Assembly (NCBI GenBank): GCA_045627365.1
Contig: JAZQNN010000036.1
Location: 34,406 to 98,405 of the forward strand
From: RGIG5612 sp045627365
GTDB taxonomy: Bacteria > Bacillota > Clostridia > Lachnospirales > Lachnospiraceae
Length of the DNA stretch: 64,000 bases
Direction: 5' to 3'
A program made the translations under genes and the position numbers. The notes under the pieces are model-generated. The model saw only the letters and a program-made list of their open reading frames with translations, was not told the origin of the DNA and made no database searches. Shown here piece after piece: positions 1 to 8,010 of this stretch (positions within the stretch are counted from its first letter, which is position 1; each line of letters starts with the position of its first letter).

Positions 1-285
1 CTGTCCGTCTCCGTCAACGGTTATCGCCATGTCGACATCCTGTCTGTTGGCAGCAAGATAAGAGAAGGCGGTCTTAAGAGCCTTTCCCTTTCCTCCGTTG
101 GCCTCGTGTACCAGGAGCGTGACCTCCGGGTGCGCAGCAGCCTGCTCAAAATACGTCAGCGTATCTTCACGGCTGCCATCGTTCACCATAACGATGTCGT
201 CGAAGCCCGCTTCAAGCAGACTGTCGACAAATATTGTCATTTTCTCATCCGGATTATATACCGGCATTACGATTACGTGTTTCAT
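1..285 (-). CDS. Glycosyltransferase family 2 protein (partial, 3' end beyond window)
   Basis: Reading leftwards from the ATG at 285, 95 codons stay open to the window edge. The N-terminus has the GT-A nucleotide-binding fold signature: a first strand with VIVMPVYN, then DDIVMVNDGS, then NGGKGKALKTAF, and at the edge VDGDGQ, the D-x-D metal/nucleotide-sugar site. This is the pattern of dolichol-phosphate-mannose-synthase-like GT2 enzymes, which move a sugar from an NDP-sugar to a lipid or polysaccharide acceptor at the inner membrane face. It starts 9 nt after the PIG-L stop codon without a good Shine-Dalgarno site, so it is probably translated by coupling in the same operon. The acceptor cannot be told from this part. 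Confidence 0.85.
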   Translation of the reverse strand, partial: MKHVIVMPVYNPDEKMTIFVDSLLEAGFDDIVMVNDGSREDTLTYFEQAAAHPEVTLLVHEANGGKGKALKTAFSYLAANRQDVDMAITVDGDGQ

Positions 286-294
286 TCGTTTTGT

Positions 295-1866
295 TTATCT
301 TCTTGTGTTTGAAGAACGGGTCGATGTAGAGCGGTTAACGGTGCGGTATTGCTGTTCTTCCATCTCTGCCCTGCGTCTTGCTTCTGCCAGGCGGGCACGA
401 CGCTCTGCAGCCCTCTTCTTTCTTCTCTTTATTGCTATCTGACGTCTGATTATGAGAGCCGCAAGCAGAATAACGAATACTACACCCGCAATGATCAGGA
501 TCGTCTTCCATGTCTTGAGGCTGTTTTTGCCTCTTTCGTCTCTTTCCTCGTCGCCCTCTTCAGGGTACTCATCTGTACTCTTTGTTTCGTCTTTTTTCTT
601 GTTGTTCTTCTCTTCTTCGGCCTTCCTGGATTCCTCTTCCTCAAGGCGTTTTGACTCTTCTTCCTCTGCGATCTGGCGTTCCTGCTCATCGTATGAGGTC
701 AGATGCTCCATCAGATCGTCGCAGGCTTCGTCAGCTTCATAGCCTTCGGCAAGTCTTGCAAGGCCGTATTTGTTGCAGGCATAATCACTGCCTTCGCCAC
801 CGTCTGTACCGTCTGATACATAGAACCAGCACCACTGCTGAGACAGATGACGTTTGTAACCTTCCTTGGCAACTTCAAGTGCTGTCATTCCGTCAAAATC
901 ATCAAGCGGAGTATTAACATCAAGCTCGATCTTGTTTTCGCCGTAAAGATGCAGGTATGTCTTCGGAACGTCCCAGACTCCGTAGGCTGCTACGGAATCA
1001 GTATATTTGGATTCATTGTTAGAGATCTCAACTGCCTCAAGCGCCAGACGGGCCGTGTACATGTGCGCGCCGTGACCGTATTCACCGTTCAGATCCTGCG
1101 CGACAACGACCTGAGGCTTGTATTTTCTGATCAGACCAACATAATGCTCCAAACATTCATCCCAGTTGAACTGAGACTCAGCCGTAGCCAGGTCCTCAGA
1201 ATAGTAATCCCAGACAAATCCGAACTCCGGGTAATGGTCTATGCCCATCTTCCACAGACCGTTAAGCTGTTCATGACGTCTGTATCCCTGTCCGTCCATG
1301 GTGTGGTCCGCGAAATATGTCACCTGAACTCTTGCCCTGTCTTCATTACAGTAATTCGGAATAATACCGCCGAAGAACAGGCATTCATCATCCGCGTGTG
1401 TTGAGAACAGCAAAATATCCGCTCTGTCGTAAGGGTCCTCCCAGACCTGGACCCAGCTTGGAAGTTCTCCCTCACCGAACGCGTATATATCGGTAACATA
1501 CGTATAATCTGTAGTAATAGTTATTATCGCTTCCGTTGACGGCTCAGGCAGCTCCACATACTCGTGAAGGAAATCATGCGTACCGTATGTATAATCCTTG
1601 TCGTTGACGGTCAGCGTCCACTCTCCCGGCAAAGAATCCCAGCGCACATATAATCCGTACATAGGCTCATCAGTCCGGACCGTAAGCGTGGTGTCAGTAC
1701 GGAAATAGTCCGACGTATTGAAATCATCGTCCTGAAGGTCCCAGGTTGAGTATCCGTCAGAACTGATAATATCGCAGTCAAGCTCATCGGCCTGTGTCTT
1801 AACGGCCAGCCCGAAAGCAACACAAAACATCAAAACACCGATAAAAGTCAGAATCTTCTTTAACAT
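295..1866 (-). CDS. Membrane-anchored extracellular PIG-L family deacetylase
   Basis: 523 residues. A signal peptide (about 1-26) is followed by a beta-rich region (about 29-140) and then a PIG-L/LmbE deacetylase domain. The family's zinc motif, usually HPDDE, appears as HADDE at 157-161, with the later histidine motif GHGAH further on. After a Glu/Lys-rich linker there is one membrane segment (about 455-475) and a strongly basic cytoplasmic tail. The topology puts the catalytic domain outside, tethered at its C-terminus. The family removes N-acetyl groups from GlcNAc-like sugars, so a cell-wall or glycan substrate is likely. The ATG at 1866 has GGAG upstream and lies 3 nt after the MobA-like stop. 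The glycosyltransferase follows directly. Confidence 0.8.
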   Translation of the reverse strand: MLKKILTFIGVLMFCVAFGLAVKTQADELDCDIISSDGYSTWDLQDDDFNTSDYFRTDTTLTVRTDEPMYGLYVRWDSLPGEWTLTVNDKDYTYGTHDFLHEYVELPEPSTEAIITITTDYTYVTDIYAFGEGELPSWVQVWEDPYDRADILLFSTHADDECLFFGGIIPNYCNEDRARVQVTYFADHTMDGQGYRRHEQLNGLWKMGIDHYPEFGFVWDYYSEDLATAESQFNWDECLEHYVGLIRKYKPQVVVAQDLNGEYGHGAHMYTARLALEAVEISNNESKYTDSVAAYGVWDVPKTYLHLYGENKIELDVNTPLDDFDGMTALEVAKEGYKRHLSQQWCWFYVSDGTDGGEGSDYACNKYGLARLAEGYEADEACDDLMEHLTSYDEQERQIAEEEESKRLEEEESRKAEEEKNNKKKDETKSTDEYPEEGDEERDERGKNSLKTWKTILIIAGVVFVILLAALIIRRQIAIKRRKKRAAERRARLAEARRRAEMEEQQYRTVNRSTSTRSSNTRR

Positions 1867-1869
1867 TGA

Positions 1870-2499
1870 TCAATCTCCGTTTTCGATCGCAGCGTAATCG
1901 CCGGGTGTATTGTAGTTGGCAAATGCCTTAGCGGCATCAACGCCTTTAAAAATGTCTGTTTTTTCCGTCAGCTCTTCCTCGCTGACAATGGTTATATCGT
2001 CGTCGGTCAAAGCCGCCCGCAGCTTATACAGCTGCTGCTCAAAAGCACTTCGCAGCACATCTGCCGAACTTCTATCGTATGCGGCAATAAGCGGTTCAAC
2101 TCTTCCTCCGTTTGGAAGGAAGAAGCAGGCCTTTCTTTCGCACAAGTCATAAAGAGCAGCCAGCACATTCATGTCCGCCTCCGGCACATCCACAGAAATG
2201 ATTGAAAACCGCTTAGTGTCTGTACTTTCGAATACAGAAAGGATCCCGCCCATAGGGCCTATCGCGCTATACGAGTCGACAACTATTTCCGGTGTCAGAG
2301 CCAGTTCGCTCCAAAGGCCAAGTCCCAGGATCTCTTCCTTGTGAGCGACCGTGTCAGTGGAAATAATGATCCTGTCGAAGACGTCGCTCGCCCGTAAAAA
2401 CAAATGCTCCAAAAAGGTCTTTCCCTTTATCCTGAGAAACACCTTGTCCTTGCCCATTCGTGAACTTTTGCCGCCGGCTAAAATAACCAAGCAATTCAT
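1870..2499 (-). CDS. MobA-like nucleotidyltransferase
   Basis: 209 residues from the ATG at 2499. The N-terminus carries the MobA/NTP-transferase signature LAGGKSSRMGKDK, followed by GPMGGILS and a D-x-P element (SVDVP), all typical of molybdenum cofactor guanylyltransferase, which joins GMP to molybdopterin in the cytoplasm. A molybdopterin oxidoreductase lies at 43.2 kb, so a cofactor role is plausible. However, the direct partners here are a sugar deacetylase and a glycosyltransferase, so a sugar nucleotidyltransferase role is an alternative. A longer reading frame to 2583 is unlikely: it would run through the divergent perR promoter. There is no Shine-Dalgarno site; a TATAAT box ends 7 nt before the ATG. 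Confidence 0.7.
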   Translation of the reverse strand: MNCLVILAGGKSSRMGKDKVFLRIKGKTFLEHLFLRASDVFDRIIISTDTVAHKEEILGLGLWSELALTPEIVVDSYSAIGPMGGILSVFESTDTKRFSIISVDVPEADMNVLAALYDLCERKACFFLPNGGRVEPLIAAYDRSSADVLRSAFEQQLYKLRAALTDDDITIVSEEELTEKTDIFKGVDAAKAFANYNTPGDYAAIENGD

Positions 2500-2506
2500 G
2501 GCGCAT

Positions 2507-2515
2507 ATTATAACA
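2507..2515 (-). promoter_or_regulatory. Extended -10 promoter of the MobA-like gene (leaderless candidate)
   Basis: On the minus strand TG-T-TATAAT (extended -10) ends exactly 7 nt before the start codon. No convincing -35 hexamer is seen at 16-18 nt. The expected transcription start would fall at or next to the ATG, leaving no room for a ribosome-binding site. Confidence 0.6.
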
Positions 2516-2534
2516 CATTTTCTGTGAAATGTTA

Positions 2535-2562
2535 TTGACAATGAGAAAAAACTTATTATAAT
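2535..2562 (+). promoter_or_regulatory. perR promoter
   Basis: TTGACA at 2535-2540 and TATAAT at 2557-2562, 16 nt apart: a near-consensus vegetative promoter reading into perR and the rubrerythrins. The operator palindrome overlaps the end of the -10 box. Confidence 0.8.
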
Positions 2563-2583
2563 GATAACAGTAATCGTTATCAT
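2561..2583. promoter_or_regulatory. Fur/PerR-type operator
   Basis: The core GATAACAGTAATCGTTATC (2563-2581) matches the classical 19-base Fur box at 15 of 19 positions, and sits in a palindrome with perfect 8-base arms (ATGATAAC / GTTATCAT) and a 7-base spacer. It overlaps the perR -10 box and start region, so binding should block transcription. This suggests autorepression, released by peroxide. Confidence 0.8.
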
Positions 2584-2604
2584 TATCGTTTTATTGAGGG
2601 CATC

Positions 2605-2997
2605 ATGTCGCAGTTAAGACACTCAAAACAGCGTGAGGCTATATATGATTTTCTGTGCACCAGGAAGGATCATCCTACGGCCGAATTCGTGTATGAAAAT
2701 TTAAGGCCCGGCATGCCGAATATCAGCCTGGGGACTGTTTACCGGAACCTGACTTTGCTGACGAGCCTCGGCAGGATCAGGCGTCTGACCTGTGGCGACG
2801 GCATGGATCATTTTGATGCGGACATGTCTCCTCACCAGCATCTTATCTGCTCTGTCTGCGGCGCGGTTGAGGATATTTTCTTTGATGACAGCGAAATAGA
2901 GCATCTTGCCCAGGCGCATTTCGGCGGCGTGGTCAAGGGACACGACACTGTATTTCATGGATTTTGCAGCACCTGCGCTGCATCCTGCAATAATTAG
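2605..2997 (+). CDS. perR: Peroxide-responsive Fur-family repressor PerR
   Basis: 130 residues: N-terminal winged helix with HPTAEFVYENL and TVYRNL, then a C-terminal metal-binding dimerisation domain. Aligned to Bacillus subtilis PerR from memory, all five regulatory-metal ligands are kept: H23, D71, H77, H79 and D90 (H37, D85, H91, H93, D104). D90 is the residue that separates PerR from Fur. Two CxxC pairs (C82/C85, C121/C124) form the structural zinc site. The family senses H2O2 by metal-catalysed oxidation of its histidine ligands. A Fur/PerR-type box overlaps its own promoter and two rubrerythrin genes follow, which fits a peroxide regulon. Confidence 0.88.
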   Translation: MSQLRHSKQREAIYDFLCTRKDHPTAEFVYENLRPGMPNISLGTVYRNLTLLTSLGRIRRLTCGDGMDHFDADMSPHQHLICSVCGAVEDIFFDDSEIEHLAQAHFGGVVKGHDTVFHGFCSTCAASCNN

Positions 2998-3029
2998 AAT
3001 AATAAACAATATTATAGGAGGATATAATT

Positions 3030-3572
3030 ATGGCAAAATGGGTTTGTTCAGTATGTGGTTACGTTCATGAGGGAGATACCCCTCCTGCAAATTGCCCGGT
3101 ATGCAAGGTTCCGGCAAGCAAGTTCAACAAGGTTGAAGATGAACTGGGCTGGGCTGCAGAGCATGTTGTTGGCATAGCTAAGGGTGCTCCGGAAGATGTT
3201 ATCGCTGATCTTCGCGCTAATTTCGAAGCTGAGTGCAGTGAAGTTGGTATGTACCTTGCTATGGGCAGAGTTGCCAAGAGAGAGGGCTATCCTGAGATCG
3301 GTCTTTACTGGGAGAACGCAGCTTACGAAGAGGCTGAGCATGCTGCTAAGTTCGCAGAGCTTCTCGGCGAAGTAGTTACCGATTCAACCAAGAAGAACCT
3401 CGAGATGAGAGTTGAAGCTGAGAACGGCGCAACACTCGGCAAGGTTAACCTGGCTAAGCGCGCAGGCGAGCTCGGACTTACCGACATTCAGGATACCGTG
3501 CAGGAAATGGCTAAGGACGAAGCAAGGCATGGCAAGGCATTCAAGGGTCTCTTAGACAGATACTTTAAATAA
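3030..3572 (+). CDS. Reverse rubrerythrin (N-terminal rubredoxin, C-terminal ferritin-like domain)
   Basis: 180 residues. An N-terminal rubredoxin-like knuckle uses C6, C9, C22 and C25 to bind one iron. The four-helix ferritin-like domain (about 50-180) follows, with di-iron ligands in EAECSE, EEAEHAAKF and DEARHGKAF. This domain order is opposite to classical rubrerythrin and defines the reverse rubrerythrins of clostridia, which reduce H2O2 and O2 with electrons from NAD(P)H through rubredoxin reductases. The ATG is preceded by AGGAGG. It lies 32 nt after perR with no terminator between, so the two are probably cotranscribed and derepressed together. Confidence 0.88.
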   Translation: MAKWVCSVCGYVHEGDTPPANCPVCKVPASKFNKVEDELGWAAEHVVGIAKGAPEDVIADLRANFEAECSEVGMYLAMGRVAKREGYPEIGLYWENAAYEEAEHAAKFAELLGEVVTDSTKKNLEMRVEAENGATLGKVNLAKRAGELGLTDIQDTVQEMAKDEARHGKAFKGLLDRYFK

Positions 3573-3604
3573 TTATCAATACATCAGTAATGGAGGATGT
3601 AATC

Positions 3605-4144
3605 ATGGCTAACAAGTATGCAGGTACCAAAACCGAGAAAAATCTTTGGGAGGCCTTTGCAGGCGAATCCCAGGCCCGCAATAAGTACACTTATTTCGCA
3701 TCCGTAGCAAAGAAGGCCGGCTATGAGCAGATCGCAGAGCTGTTCCTCAAGACCGCAGAAAACGAGAAAGAGCATGCAAAACTGTGGTTCAAGGAGCTGG
3801 GCGAATTGGGCGACACGGCTGAGAATCTTCTCCACGCCGCAGAGGGTGAAAATGCCGAATGGACCGATATGTACGAACGTATGGCTAAGGATGCCGAAGA
3901 AGAAGGCTTCACCGCGCTCGCTGCACGTTTCCGCGGAGTCGCAGCCATTGAGAAGACCCACGAGGAAAGATACCGCGCTCTGCTGAACAATGTGGAGAAT
4001 CAGGAAGTCTTCCGAAAGTCCGGCGTTTCTATATGGGAATGCCGCAACTGCGGACATATCGTGATCGGCACCGAAGCGCCGAAGGCATGCCCTGTCTGCC
4101 TGCATCCGCAGAGCTACTTCGAGCTCAGAAAAGAAAATTACTGA
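3605..4144 (+). CDS. rbr: Rubrerythrin
   Basis: 179 residues in the classical order: ferritin-like di-iron domain (about 1-140, with FAGESQARNKY, NEKEHAKLW and EKTHEERY) followed by a C-terminal rubredoxin domain with two CxxC pairs (CRNC, CPVC). It is a cytoplasmic peroxidase that protects anaerobes from H2O2. The start is set at 3605, because GGAGG at 3592-3596 is well placed for that ATG; the in-frame ATG at 3590 overlaps this site. It follows the reverse rubrerythrin by 32 nt and ends the perR operon at a strong terminator. Confidence 0.9.
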   Translation: MANKYAGTKTEKNLWEAFAGESQARNKYTYFASVAKKAGYEQIAELFLKTAENEKEHAKLWFKELGELGDTAENLLHAAEGENAEWTDMYERMAKDAEEEGFTALAARFRGVAAIEKTHEERYRALLNNVENQEVFRKSGVSIWECRNCGHIVIGTEAPKACPVCLHPQSYFELRKENY

Positions 4145-4167
4145 TCAATAGAATATCTTTAAAGCAT

Positions 4168-4202
4168 AAGAGGAGAGGGACTGATCCCTCTCCTCTTTTT
4201 TC
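4168..4202 (+). terminator. Intrinsic terminator after rubrerythrin
   Basis: A perfect 13-bp stem (4168-4180 with 4185-4197), loop CTGA, followed by a T-run. It ends the perR-rubrerythrin operon. It may also block the oncoming minus-strand GH25 operon, though on that strand no T-run follows. Confidence 0.9.
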
Positions 4203-4249
4203 GTTTCTGCATTTATTCCGTGAAAAAAACTTATGTACTTGGCGTTTTC

Positions 4250-5074
4250 TTACTGTTCCTTTGTTATCCTGATATTCAGATCGACTGATTCATTGATCCC
4301 GTCAATAACCGCCCCATTCGTATACTGCCACATATCGAAATACATATCACTGGCGGGCTCATCTGTGTACTGCGCGAGCCAGATGTCGTACTTTTTCAGA
4401 TCATCGTAGTTAAGACGCCGGCGCATCCATTTCAGATTGGTATAGATACCGGCCTGATATCCGGCTTCTTCGATTGTCTCGCAGAAGATGACCGCATTCT
4501 CCGTCAGCTGATCATTCGACATGCTGTTCATCCTGGCAATAACGTCAGCCGGTTTCTCAGTATCGCAATATACCGGCAGGTCAAGCTCCCGCCCTTTAAG
4601 CCACTCGACCGTCAGCCTGGCTTCTTCCTCGGCTTCCTGCTTACTGATCGCCTGTGTGTAAAAATACACTCCGACCTTGAGCCCTGCTGCCTGCGCAGCT
4701 TCAATATTGGCTTCAAACATCGGGTCCATCTCGGTGGTACCGCTGTTGTATCTTCTGAGGCCTATCCTGATGATGGCAAATTCTATCTGCGAATCCGCAA
4801 CCTCTTCCCAGTCGATTTCTCCATTCCACCTGGATACGTCTATTCCCACCTGTGATGTGTATCCGGGTTCCAGGTAATGCATGAAACCGTCCTGCTCCTG
4901 CCAGTACTCCGCTTTATATGGATTAACGCCTGATTCTTTCTCTGCCGTCAAAGTGGCCATAGGCGGTTCCTTTGACGCGGAGCAGCCCGGCAAAAGGATC
5001 GCCATCACTACCGCCATTATTACGCAGAATATTCTTCTGTTGCTCTTAAAAAACATATTACACAAGTGCGGCAC
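4250..5074 (-). CDS. GH25 family lysozyme-like lipoprotein
   Basis: 274 residues from a GTG at 5074 (alternative ATG at 5056). A signal sequence ends in lipobox LLPGC, so the protein should be lipid-anchored outside the membrane. A glycoside hydrolase 25 domain (about 75-270) shows the family's GIDVSRWNG strand, IIRIG, GVYFYTQA, the D-x-E active-site strand VYCDTE, and AGIYTN. The family are N-acetylmuramidases that cut peptidoglycan. The GTG has AGAAGAG upstream; the ATG has no site. The gene overlaps the end of pgm by 17 nt and closes the murA operon, which fits a cell-wall role. A second GH25 protein lies at 26.1-27.7 kb. Confidence 0.82.
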   Translation of the reverse strand: MPHLCNMFFKSNRRIFCVIMAVVMAILLPGCSASKEPPMATLTAEKESGVNPYKAEYWQEQDGFMHYLEPGYTSQVGIDVSRWNGEIDWEEVADSQIEFAIIRIGLRRYNSGTTEMDPMFEANIEAAQAAGLKVGVYFYTQAISKQEAEEEARLTVEWLKGRELDLPVYCDTEKPADVIARMNSMSNDQLTENAVIFCETIEEAGYQAGIYTNLKWMRRRLNYDDLKKYDIWLAQYTDEPASDMYFDMWQYTNGAVIDGINESVDLNIRITKEQ

Positions 5075-6755
5075 AGATCTCTTCTAATTTTTCTTCAGCT
5101 TCCAAAGCTGTCCTGCCGCTGACTCCTACATAATACTTGATCTTGGGCTCGGTTCCCGAAGGTCTAACCGCAACCCATCCGCAGTCCAGTGTCCAGATGA
5201 GCACATTTGAAGCCGGAAGACCGGTCTTCTCCGAATCCAGATAGTCCGTTGTCTCAATGACCTGTGCCCTGCCGAATGCCTCAGGCGGCATCTTTCGGAA
5301 GTTCTCCATGTCTTCTCTGATTTGTCTGCTGCCTTCGATGCCCTCCTTGACGATAGAGATCGTGCGTTCCTTGTAAAACCCATATTTGGCATACAGTTCA
5401 AGCACCGCATCCCACACGCTTAAACTCTTGCTCTTATAATAGGCAGCTATTTCACTGAATACCAGTGCTGTGCCGCATCCGTCCTTGTCACGCGCATAGC
5501 CGCCGGTAAGGTATCCGTTACTTTCTTCGAATCCGTAAAGATATGTTCCTTTTTGTCCGATATCAAGCATCGCGCGGCCGATATTCTTAAAGCCTGTAAG
5601 CACAGAGACGACCCGTACGCCGTAAGAAGCTGCGATCGCGTCGGTGAGTCTGCTTGTAACGATCGATCTGATTACATATCCGTTTCCCGGGATCTCGCCT
5701 TTTTCCGAACGCCTTGCAAGCTCATACTCGCACATGACAGCGCCGATGAGATTGCCGTCCAGCGCATGATAGTTACCTTCCAGGTCTCTTACGTGAATGC
5801 CGAATCTGTCTGCGTCAGGATCTGTCGCTATGATAATATCTGCGCCTGTCTCCTCGCCCAGTTTGTCTGCCAGTGCGAAAGCCGATGGGATCTCCGGATT
5901 CGGATAATCAACAGTCGGGAAATCTCCGTCCGGCTCAGCCTGCTCCGGTACAACGCTTACTTGTTCAAACCCGGCACGTTTTAATGCCTCAGGAACGATC
6001 ATGATCCCCGCACCGTGAAGCGGCGTATATGTGATCTTCACATCTTTCCCGGCTTTCCAAATCGCTTCAGGGCACTTGATTTCAGCAAGGATAGTGTCTA
6101 TGTACAGGTTGTCGATCTCGCTGCCGATTTCTACGTAAAGGCCCGCCTTTTCGGCCGTCTGCCTGTCCATCATTTTCGGCGTAAAGAGGTTAGTGACCCG
6201 CCCAACGCATTTCATAATACCCGTATCGTTAGGTTCGGTGATCTGCGCGCCGTCAGCCCAGTATACCTTGTAGCCGTTATATGCCGGCGGATTATGGCTA
6301 GCCGTTACATTAACGCCTGAGATGCAATTTAAGTGCCTGATAGCAAATGACAGCTCCGGCGTCGGGCGGAGCCTGTCGAACACATATGTCTTTATTCCGT
6401 TGGCGTTCAAGACTGCCGCAACATTCCGGCAAAACTCCTCTGACATATGTCTGCTGTCACAGGCGATAGTCACTGATTTTTCTATCTTGCGGCCCTCAAA
6501 AGTCAGCCCGTCTCTGTACTGCTGATTGATGTAATCCGCCAGGCCCTGGGTCGCACGAGCCACGATGTATTTATTCATGCGGTTGGTTCCGGCGCCCATT
6601 ATGCCGCGAAGTCCGGCCGTTCCGAACTCCAGCTCCTGCCAGAATCTGTCCTCTATTTCCCCGTCGTTATCCGCGATTGCCAGAAGTTCAGCTCTGGTCT
6701 CTTCGTCTATATATGGGCTTTGTACCCACTCATTGTATACTTCTCTTGCGTTCAT
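5058..6755 (-). CDS. pgm: Phosphoglucomutase/phosphomannomutase
   Basis: 565 residues, the usual length of Firmicutes alpha-phosphoglucomutase (PgcA type). The phosphoserine loop is TASHNPPAYNGYKVYW, the Mg2+ site DPDADRFG, the sugar-binding loop GFEESNGYLTGG, and the C-terminal phosphate-binding loop RPSGTEPKIKYY. It interconverts glucose-1-phosphate and glucose-6-phosphate in the cytoplasm, feeding nucleotide-sugar and cell-wall glycan synthesis. The ATG overlaps the stop of the CCA-transferase gene by 4 nt, so translation is coupled within the murA operon. Substrate preference (glucose or mannose) cannot be read from sequence alone. Confidence 0.9.
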   Translation of the reverse strand: MNAREVYNEWVQSPYIDEETRAELLAIADNDGEIEDRFWQELEFGTAGLRGIMGAGTNRMNKYIVARATQGLADYINQQYRDGLTFEGRKIEKSVTIACDSRHMSEEFCRNVAAVLNANGIKTYVFDRLRPTPELSFAIRHLNCISGVNVTASHNPPAYNGYKVYWADGAQITEPNDTGIMKCVGRVTNLFTPKMMDRQTAEKAGLYVEIGSEIDNLYIDTILAEIKCPEAIWKAGKDVKITYTPLHGAGIMIVPEALKRAGFEQVSVVPEQAEPDGDFPTVDYPNPEIPSAFALADKLGEETGADIIIATDPDADRFGIHVRDLEGNYHALDGNLIGAVMCEYELARRSEKGEIPGNGYVIRSIVTSRLTDAIAASYGVRVVSVLTGFKNIGRAMLDIGQKGTYLYGFEESNGYLTGGYARDKDGCGTALVFSEIAAYYKSKSLSVWDAVLELYAKYGFYKERTISIVKEGIEGSRQIREDMENFRKMPPEAFGRAQVIETTDYLDSEKTGLPASNVLIWTLDCGWVAVRPSGTEPKIKYYVGVSGRTALEAEEKLEEICAALV

Positions 6756-8002
6756 GATAACTTCCTCGCGATTTCAAGCAGGCGTTCCTTCGTATTATCC
6801 TGCGGATCATTAATTACCATGTATGTCAGCTTTGTCAGTATCTCTCCGATAAGCACACCTGCAGGTATTCCTGCTGCCATCAGGTCACTTCCGTTGACAG
6901 CCAGCATCGATATCTTGTAAGGCTCTTTCGCGGCGATTATATCCGCAGCCCCGTATGCCGCTTTCCTGCATGTATCTTCTGCTGCCGCGTCTTTGCCTGC
7001 GATCGCCTCCGCCAGCTTCATATTAAATGTATTAATGGTGACATCATCACCGTTTTCAAACATGTACTTTTTAATCTCTGCCCTGCCTGATGGAAGTTCG
7101 TCGGATCTGTGGGCGAGGGCAGCGCATACTGCCAGTCTTGTCTTGTTATCGAAGGTCATCTGCCTCATTACTGCGCTGACTTTGTCCGCTTTGACATTTT
7201 CAAAGAATGCCGCGAGCAGCAGTGCCTTATCCTCCGGCATCTTTTGTTTTAGAATCGCCTCGTAGACCTTGCAGTTTTCCTCTTTGAAACAGTCCGAGGA
7301 AACCTCCGGAATGACATATTCTCCGAGCCCAAGCTGCGCGTATTTATTCACATAGGAAGGGTTGTCAGACCACAATGTTTTCTCAAATTCCACGCGGATA
7401 CGTTCCGCGGAAATATCTTTAAGGCGCGGTCCGAATTCTCTGATCGCTTCACGCGTTGCCGGCTCGATCTCGAATGAAAGCTGCGCGGAAAATCTCACCG
7501 CGCGCATGATTCTGAGCGCATCCTCGTCGAATCTGCGTCTCGGCTCACCTACCGCACGGATTATCCGATTGTTCAGATCATCTATTCCGCCAAACAGATC
7601 CACGATCCCCGTCTCGGGATTGTAAGCAAATGCATTTACCGTGAAATCCCTGCGCTTAAGGTCCTCCTCCAGAGACGGCGTGAATGTTACGTGCTCGGGA
7701 TGGCGGTTGTCGGAATATTTGCCGTCGATCCTGTATGTCGTGACTTCGTAGCCTGTGCCGCCTTTGAGCACCATAACCGTACCGTGCTCAATGCCGGTAT
7801 CAACGGTATTACGAAAAAGGCCCTTCACCTGTTCGGGAAGGGCCGATGTAGTAATATCCCAATCTTCCGGTTGCCGGCCCAATATGGAGTCCCGGACGCA
7901 TCCGCCTACGATGTAGGCTTCGTATCCGGCTTCGCGAATCGTCTTCAATATAAACTCGACATCGCCGGGAACCTTGATTTCAATATCTTTAAGTTCGTAC
8001 AT
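6752..8002 (-). CDS. cca: CCA-adding tRNA nucleotidyltransferase
   Basis: 416 residues from the ATG at 8002, eight nt after the proS stop. The pol-beta-type head domain starts with YIVGGCVRDSILGR and has the catalytic D-x-D in EDWDITT, followed by RDFTVNAFAYN and the nucleotide-recognition stretch RRRFDEDALRIMRAVRFSAQ. This is class II CCA transferase architecture, with body and tail helices behind. The enzyme builds or repairs the 3'-CCA end of tRNAs. An HD domain, found in some relatives, is not obvious. An upstream in-frame ATG at 8068 would overlap proS by 58 nt and adds unrelated sequence, so it is not used. Confidence 0.9.
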   Translation of the reverse strand: MYELKDIEIKVPGDVEFILKTIREAGYEAYIVGGCVRDSILGRQPEDWDITTSALPEQVKGLFRNTVDTGIEHGTVMVLKGGTGYEVTTYRIDGKYSDNRHPEHVTFTPSLEEDLKRRDFTVNAFAYNPETGIVDLFGGIDDLNNRIIRAVGEPRRRFDEDALRIMRAVRFSAQLSFEIEPATREAIREFGPRLKDISAERIRVEFEKTLWSDNPSYVNKYAQLGLGEYVIPEVSSDCFKEENCKVYEAILKQKMPEDKALLLAAFFENVKADKVSAVMRQMTFDNKTRLAVCAALAHRSDELPSGRAEIKKYMFENGDDVTINTFNMKLAEAIAGKDAAAEDTCRKAAYGAADIIAAKEPYKISMLAVNGSDLMAAGIPAGVLIGEILTKLTYMVINDPQDNTKERLLEIARKLS

Positions 8003-8010
8003 CTTTCGTT

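Noticed and set aside
847..1404. 185-codon frame antisense to the PIG-L gene
   Set aside because: No binding site or family likeness; the minus-strand gene explains the region.
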